A DNA stretch of 11,242 bases, from assembly GCA_934352055.1 (NCBI GenBank), contig CAKRJY010000022.1, positions 1 through 11,242 on the forward strand. The letters are read 5' to 3'. This document shows positions 8,331 to 11,242 of this stretch, piece after piece. Position 1 is the stretch's first letter. Every line of letters begins with the position of its first letter. The notes under the pieces are model-generated. The model worked only from the letters and a program-made list of their open reading frames with translations, was not told the DNA's origin and ran no database searches. Source of the DNA: an uncultured Lachnospiraceae bacterium (GTDB taxonomy: Bacteria > Bacillota > Clostridia > Lachnospirales > Lachnospiraceae). The translations under genes were made by a program, and so were the position numbers.

Positions 8331-9680
8331 ATGGTGTTTAATACTTTTATAAAATGCCAAGTTTGTGGATGTATTACTAGAGTGCGTTTACAAGTTGGCT
8401 GGCAAGAGGAACATCCGATAGAAGTAACATGCGGTAAATGTGGAACTTCCTTGTCAGGTAAAGTGAAAATAGGGCAAGACTGTCCGGGTTTAAATTTCTC
8501 CTTTGATAATGCTGATGATGCTCAGGACGAGAACGCGGATTATGTTGTTGAATGCTCAGGTGAGTTTCCAACAGCAAAACAAGCAGAAGCAGCCGACTTA
8601 GAGGGCTTGGTAGTAACACCGTTTATTCGATATATGAAGTGTATGAAGACAGATGACTCTTATGAAGAATTTGTACAAGCTGTATCCCAATTAAATGCAA
8701 CCGCTAAAAAGTGGAAGAACTACAAAAGAATTCTTACCTTAGCGAAAAATAATAGCAAGTATCTAACCCAAGAGATTCAAAAGGAATTTTCCGGTCAGTT
8801 CTTTCAATGTCGAGATGAATCGGAAACATTGAGAGCTGTTCACATGATTGAGGTACATGGTCTTTATTCGGCGTTAAGAAAAGATGTCCTTAATGATCCT
8901 TCATTTAGTGCAGGAATATTGAAAATGGATTCAGTACAAATGAAGAACTTAATTGAGTTTCTTAATTCTCATGATGGGTTCCGCATTGAAGAATTACAGG
9001 AGCTTGTCTATAAGGTCTACGATGAGTTTATGACAGTATATCAAAGACTTATACCTGCACTAGCTATACAATACTGCAAAGAGAACTCTTTTGATTTTGA
9101 ACATGAAGGTTCTACAACAAGTAGTTTTGATAGCGTAAAACAGTTCTATTTGGATGCTTATGAGGCATTGGGCAATTTGTTGGTTATACCTGTAGCACTC
9201 AATAATATTAAATACAGGTCTGATATAAATGCTATGAATCCGATTGAGAAGAATGTAAATTCTTTGGAGGACTATATTAAACTCACAAAAGCATCAAGAT
9301 ATCATTTCTGTTTGGATTCTGAAGTTTACACAGGCTTTTTGAAAACACTCGTGAATGCGAAATTGAGAAATGCTATCGGTCATAATGATGTTGAATACAA
9401 TTCAGTAGACCAGCTGATAACGTATATTCCTAATCCGAAAGACAGAACAAAAAAGAAGACAGAATACCTTCTTCAGTTTGAAAATGAAGCTATGCATATG
9501 TTTCAAGCTATATTGGGTATCTCTGAATATTTGTATCGTCTGAGGGAACTTGAACTTATGTATGATGGAAAAATTCCTATTATGCTTCAGGAAAGAGTAA
9601 AATGGCCGAAGAAGATAGGCCGCAATGAATTGTGTCCGTGTGGAAGCGGTAAGAAGTATAAGCGTTGTCATGGGCGATGA
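8331..9680 (+). CDS. Zinc-ribbon / HEPN-like / SEC-C protein, predicted RNase
   Basis: I do not recognise a named family for this 449-residue protein. An N-terminal zinc ribbon is formed by C9-x2-C12 and C34-x2-C37. A largely helical middle follows, with KLRNAIGHNDVEYN at 344-357: R346-N-x3-H351 is the Rx4H signature of HEPN ribonucleases, with the favoured polar residue after Arg. The tail is a complete SEC-C zinc motif, C435-x-C437-x8-C446-H447, the last functional element before the stop. HEPN domains act as RNA-cutting toxins or effectors in many defence systems, and SEC-C motifs occur at the ends of defence and translocase proteins as zinc-held interaction modules. The ATG has AAAGGAG (8315-8321) nine nt upstream and lies 23 nt after the GmrSD-like gene, so it is probably cotranscribed with Hachiman. 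SEC-C is certain; HEPN rests on one motif plus helical context; RNase activity is inference. Confidence 0.75.
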   Translation: MVFNTFIKCQVCGCITRVRLQVGWQEEHPIEVTCGKCGTSLSGKVKIGQDCPGLNFSFDNADDAQDENADYVVECSGEFPTAKQAEAADLEGLVVTPFIRYMKCMKTDDSYEEFVQAVSQLNATAKKWKNYKRILTLAKNNSKYLTQEIQKEFSGQFFQCRDESETLRAVHMIEVHGLYSALRKDVLNDPSFSAGILKMDSVQMKNLIEFLNSHDGFRIEELQELVYKVYDEFMTVYQRLIPALAIQYCKENSFDFEHEGSTTSSFDSVKQFYLDAYEALGNLLVIPVALNNIKYRSDINAMNPIEKNVNSLEDYIKLTKASRYHFCLDSEVYTGFLKTLVNAKLRNAIGHNDVEYNSVDQLITYIPNPKDRTKKKTEYLLQFENEAMHMFQAILGISEYLYRLRELELMYDGKIPIMLQERVKWPKKIGRNELCPCGSGKKYKRCHGR

Positions 9681-9722
9681 GAGTATGTAGAAATTAGTTT
9701 ATTATAGAGTAATTTGTTGGGG

Positions 9723-9729
9723 AAGGAGG
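9723..9729 (+). promoter_or_regulatory. Ribosome binding site that sets the rhuM TTG start
   Basis: AAGGAGG sits eight nt before the TTG at 9738 and decides the start of rhuM. It is part of the 10-bp self-complementary run GGAGGCCTCC (9725-9734), so the site could pair with itself between transcripts or be partly masked. With no loop between the arms, a stable intramolecular hairpin is unlikely. Confidence 0.7.
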
Positions 9730-9737
9730 CCTCCTAT

Positions 9738-10784
9738 TTGAAAAAGAAAAAAGACGAAATTACTATCCGTTCCAGCGCTGCAGAATACTTAACCTATGTT
9801 GCCTCTATCGGTGATCAGCAGGACAGCATTGAGATGCGCTATGAGGATGAGAATATATGGCTGACACAAAAAATGATGGCCACATTGTATGATGTGGATG
9901 TTCGTACGATCAATGAGCATATTAAGAAGATTTATTCCGACTCGGAGCTTGAGGAAGATTCAACTATCCGGAATTTCCGGATAGTTCAAACCGAAGGTTC
10001 CCGTCAGGTGACTCGTGATACAAAGCATTATAATCTTCAAATGATTATTGCGGTTGGATTCAAGGTTAATAATGAGCGAGCAGTGCAGTTTCGTAAGTGG
10101 GCCAATGGCATCGTGAAGGATTACACCATCAAAGGCTGGGTCATGGATGATGAACGTCTGAAAAATGGTGGATCCGTACTTACAGTAGAATATTTTGACC
10201 GTTTGCTTGAGCAGATTCGTGAGATTCGTTTGTCTGAGCGTAGATTTTATCAGAAGATAACAGACATCTATGCTACAGCTCTTGATTATGACCGAACAGC
10301 AAAAACAACAAAGCAGTTCTTTGCAAAGGTTCAAAACAAGATGCATTATGCAGTTCATGGACATACAGCAGCGGAGTTGATTTATGAGCGTGCAGATGCA
10401 GAGAAGCCACATATGGGATTAACTACTTGGGCAGCAGCACCGGAAGGTAAGATTGTAAAAAGCGATGTGAGCATTGCGAAGAATTATCTTTCAGAGAAAG
10501 AAATGCGTTCACTGGAGCGTATTGTATCTGCTTATCTGGATTTGGCAGAGGATCGTGCGGAACGTCATATTCCAATGACAATGGAAGACTGGTCAAAGCG
10601 TTTGGATTTATTCCTGATGGCAGATGACAGAGAGGTTCTTCAGAATGCAGGCAAAATCACTGCTGAGATTGCAAAGGCAAAAGCTGGGACTGAATTTGAA
10701 AAATACCGCGTGATTCAGGACAGATTATTTATGTCTGACTTTGATAAGTACATGCTGGAACTGGAAGAGAATGCGAAGAAGTAG
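9738..10784 (+). CDS. rhuM: RhuM-family protein
   Basis: Member of the Virulence_RhuM family, named after a Salmonella SPI-3 gene; biochemical function unknown, and often found inside or beside type I restriction loci. The N-terminal part resembles phage antirepressor/KilA-N-type DNA-binding proteins: IWLTQKMMATLYDVDVRTIN (40-59), the family signature STIRNFRIVQTEGSR (75-89), YNLQMIIAVGF (98-108) and FRKWA (118-122). The C-terminal half is helical, with HGHTAAELIYERADA (207-221) and MTMEDWSKRLDLFL (280-293). I choose the TTG at 9738, giving 348 residues, because AAGGAGG ends eight nt before it; an earlier in-frame TTG at 9714 has no such site and would place the ribosome site inside the coding region. 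The gene starts 57 nt after the SEC-C gene and may share its transcript. Possible DNA-binding regulation is inference. Confidence 0.85.
   Translation: MKKKKDEITIRSSAAEYLTYVASIGDQQDSIEMRYEDENIWLTQKMMATLYDVDVRTINEHIKKIYSDSELEEDSTIRNFRIVQTEGSRQVTRDTKHYNLQMIIAVGFKVNNERAVQFRKWANGIVKDYTIKGWVMDDERLKNGGSVLTVEYFDRLLEQIREIRLSERRFYQKITDIYATALDYDRTAKTTKQFFAKVQNKMHYAVHGHTAAELIYERADAEKPHMGLTTWAAAPEGKIVKSDVSIAKNYLSEKEMRSLERIVSAYLDLAEDRAERHIPMTMEDWSKRLDLFLMADDREVLQNAGKITAEIAKAKAGTEFEKYRVIQDRLFMSDFDKYMLELEENAKK
9962..9986. repeat. 25-nt perfect palindrome inside rhuM
   Basis: The arm AACTATCCGGAA is mirrored exactly by TTCCGGATAGTT around a single central T, inside the coding sequence for TIRNFRIV. Two more pairs (9959-9960 with 9988-9989) extend it after one mismatch. 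The encoded residues belong to the conserved RhuM signature, so part of the symmetry may follow from the protein sequence. Confidence 0.9.
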
Positions 10785-10880
10785 TAGCATCGCTATTAAA
10801 ATTTTCAGCTTGCCAAGGTCGAGTGCATGGAAGTTGGGTCATCAGTTGGGGCGAAAAATAGAAGTTGACCTGTTCTCTGT

Positions 10881-10920
10881 ACGAAGAACGGACAAGGTGG
10901 AGACGATGGCAGTTCTTCGT
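10881..10920. repeat. 9-bp inverted repeat with 22-nt loop
   Basis: ACGAAGAAC (10881-10889) is exactly complementary to GTTCTTCGT (10912-10920). It lies about 100 nt after the rhuM stop. There is no T-tract directly after it, so it is not a convincing intrinsic terminator; it could act as an RNA 3' stem or as paired arms of an old recombination site. Confidence 0.5.
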
Positions 10921-10967
10921 TAAATTTGACTTTTATGTTGGAATCACTATAGTAGTAGAAACGAATA

Positions 10968-10984
10968 AAAAAGTTGAACTTTTT
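10968..10984. repeat. 17-nt A/T-rich palindrome
   Basis: AAAAAGTT and AACTTTTT flank a single G. The right arm ends in a T-run, but the stem has almost no GC and no usable loop, so a terminator role is doubtful. It overlaps the third RlmD-tail-like fragment. Confidence 0.5.
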
Positions 10985-11111
10985 CCGTGGACGGGCGAGG
11001 TTCAGACTTTGATATGGATAGCGAGTTGTATTAATACTTTTTTGCTACAGAATTGGTTGATATGTTTCCGCAAACAAACGGAGATATTTTGTTACAGTCT
11101 ACATTAGTCCG

Positions 11112-11242
11112 GATATATTCCCGAAAACTGACATCAGTCAGGACGTATCGTGCCACGTGGAGACAGTTGTTCTTTTGTCCCAACTGAAACAAAAGCCGGA
11201 TGATTACATTAATGTCACGATTGAACTTGATGATGTGGATAT
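11112..11242 (+). pseudogene. RlmD/RumA C-terminal tail fragment, runs off the right edge
   Basis: In the frame ending at the window edge the residues read DIFPKTD, a short insert, then CHVETVVLLSQL followed by KPDDYINVTIELDDVD. The first block matches the end of RlmD (RumA), the 23S rRNA m5U1939 methyltransferase, where VD-(L/M)-FPxTxHVETVxLL closes the catalytic domain. The second looks like the tail extension I remember from Lachnospiraceae RlmD-like fragments. No methyltransferase core (SAM-binding motifs, catalytic Cys) lies upstream: the frame is closed by TGA about 20 codons before DIFPKTD. It is therefore a detached tail, either a remnant or the far end of a target gene interrupted by a mobile element. 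Bases after 11242 would show whether it continues as a longer ORF. Family match is from memory. Confidence 0.6.
11151..11177 (+). other. Candidate attachment-site-like sequence in the rlmD tail
   Basis: The 27 bases encoding CHVETVVLL contain CACGTGGAGACAGTTGTTCT. The 3' end of the rum/rumA gene, at the HVE(C/T)VVL codons, is a known insertion target of streptococcal integrative elements. Its position at the edge of a defence island, next to similar broken copies, suggests an att site or scar. No recombinase gene is in the window and no second intact copy is visible, so this remains a proposal. Confidence 0.35.

Larger units (their letters stand above)
10785..11111 (+). other. Gene-free stretch with degenerate RlmD-tail-like fragments
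   Basis: No intact gene is seen here. Short stretches in different frames resemble the C-terminus of RlmD/RumA, whose usual pattern is VD-(L/M)-FPxTxHVETVxLL. They are KVECMEV (10815-10835), EVDLFS...TDKVETMAVL then a stop (10861-10923), KVELFPWTGEVQTL (10970-11011) and ELVDMFPQT (11050-11076). Frame changes and the lack of starts with ribosome sites argue that they are not translated as one gene. The stretch also holds a 9-bp inverted repeat (10881-10920) and a 17-nt A/T-rich palindrome (10968-10984). The first and third fragments are weak and could be chance. Confidence 0.45.

Noticed and set aside
9665..9693. Possible promoter TTGTCA - 17 nt - TAGAAA before rhuM
   Set aside because: The -35 half is good but the -10 half matches TATAAT at only four of six positions, and it overlaps the end of the preceding gene; not strong enough to list.
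9681..9737. Terminator between the SEC-C gene and rhuM
   Set aside because: No GC-rich hairpin followed by a T-run is present; the only symmetry is GGAGGCCTCC, which has no loop.
9960..10412. Antisense open frame of 150 codons opposite rhuM
   Set aside because: It lies wholly within a well-supported gene, has Cys-rich low-quality composition, and shows no recognisable domain; a shadow frame.
10741..10923. Open frame of 60 codons overlapping the end of rhuM
   Set aside because: Its first part is the rhuM sequence read in another frame; only its last 20 codons look RlmD-like, so it is treated as a remnant, not a gene.
10865..11107. Open frame of 80 codons after rhuM
   Set aside because: There is no ribosome site, the composition is unlike the neighbouring genes, and it crosses the degenerate RlmD-tail fragments; only a short piece resembles anything known.
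1..11242. CRISPR array, tRNA or rRNA genes, transposase or recombinase
   Set aside because: No regularly spaced repeats, no cloverleaf-like sequence and no transposase or integrase motifs were seen on either strand by eye.

Overview
The window reads as an anti-phage defence island from a low-to-moderate GC Firmicute. A gut Clostridia/Lachnospiraceae member is my best guess. That guess rests on strong AGGAGG-type ribosome sites before nearly every gene, tight gene packing, and RlmD/RumA-like tail sequence at the right edge of a kind I associate with that group. No taxonomic marker gene is present, so the assignment is an inference. Every convincing gene is on the + strand.

Layout: (1) 1-2906, the type I restriction subunit HsdR, with its N-terminus cut by the window edge; hsdM and hsdS are presumably upstream. 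(2) 2922-6487, a two-gene Hachiman system: HamA (DUF1837) and HamB (DEAH helicase), overlapping by 4 nt. (3) 6487-8307, a single-chain GmrSD-like DUF262+DUF1524 nuclease whose start codon shares one base with the hamB stop (TAATG). (4) 8331-9680, a protein I cannot name, with an N-terminal zinc ribbon, an RNxxxH HEPN-type motif and a C-terminal SEC-C zinc motif; a predicted RNase. (5) 9738-10784, a RhuM-family protein with a TTG start. (6) 10785-11242, no intact gene, but several degenerate stretches resembling the C-terminus of RlmD/RumA (23S rRNA m5U methyltransferase), ending in a longer open stretch that runs off the window.

How the genes may work together: hsdR through the HEPN/SEC-C gene are separated by 23 nt or less or overlap, with no visible terminator, so they are probably one transcript; rhuM follows after 57 nt. 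Type I restriction cuts unmodified DNA, Hachiman is known as a DNA-integrity sensor with a nuclease effector, the DUF262/DUF1524 enzyme would be expected to attack modified DNA, and the HEPN protein would be expected to attack RNA. The parts deserving most attention are the two genes joined to Hachiman, the HamA active-site region where the expected ExK is absent, and the RlmD-tail remnants, which may be integration scars of the element that carried the island.
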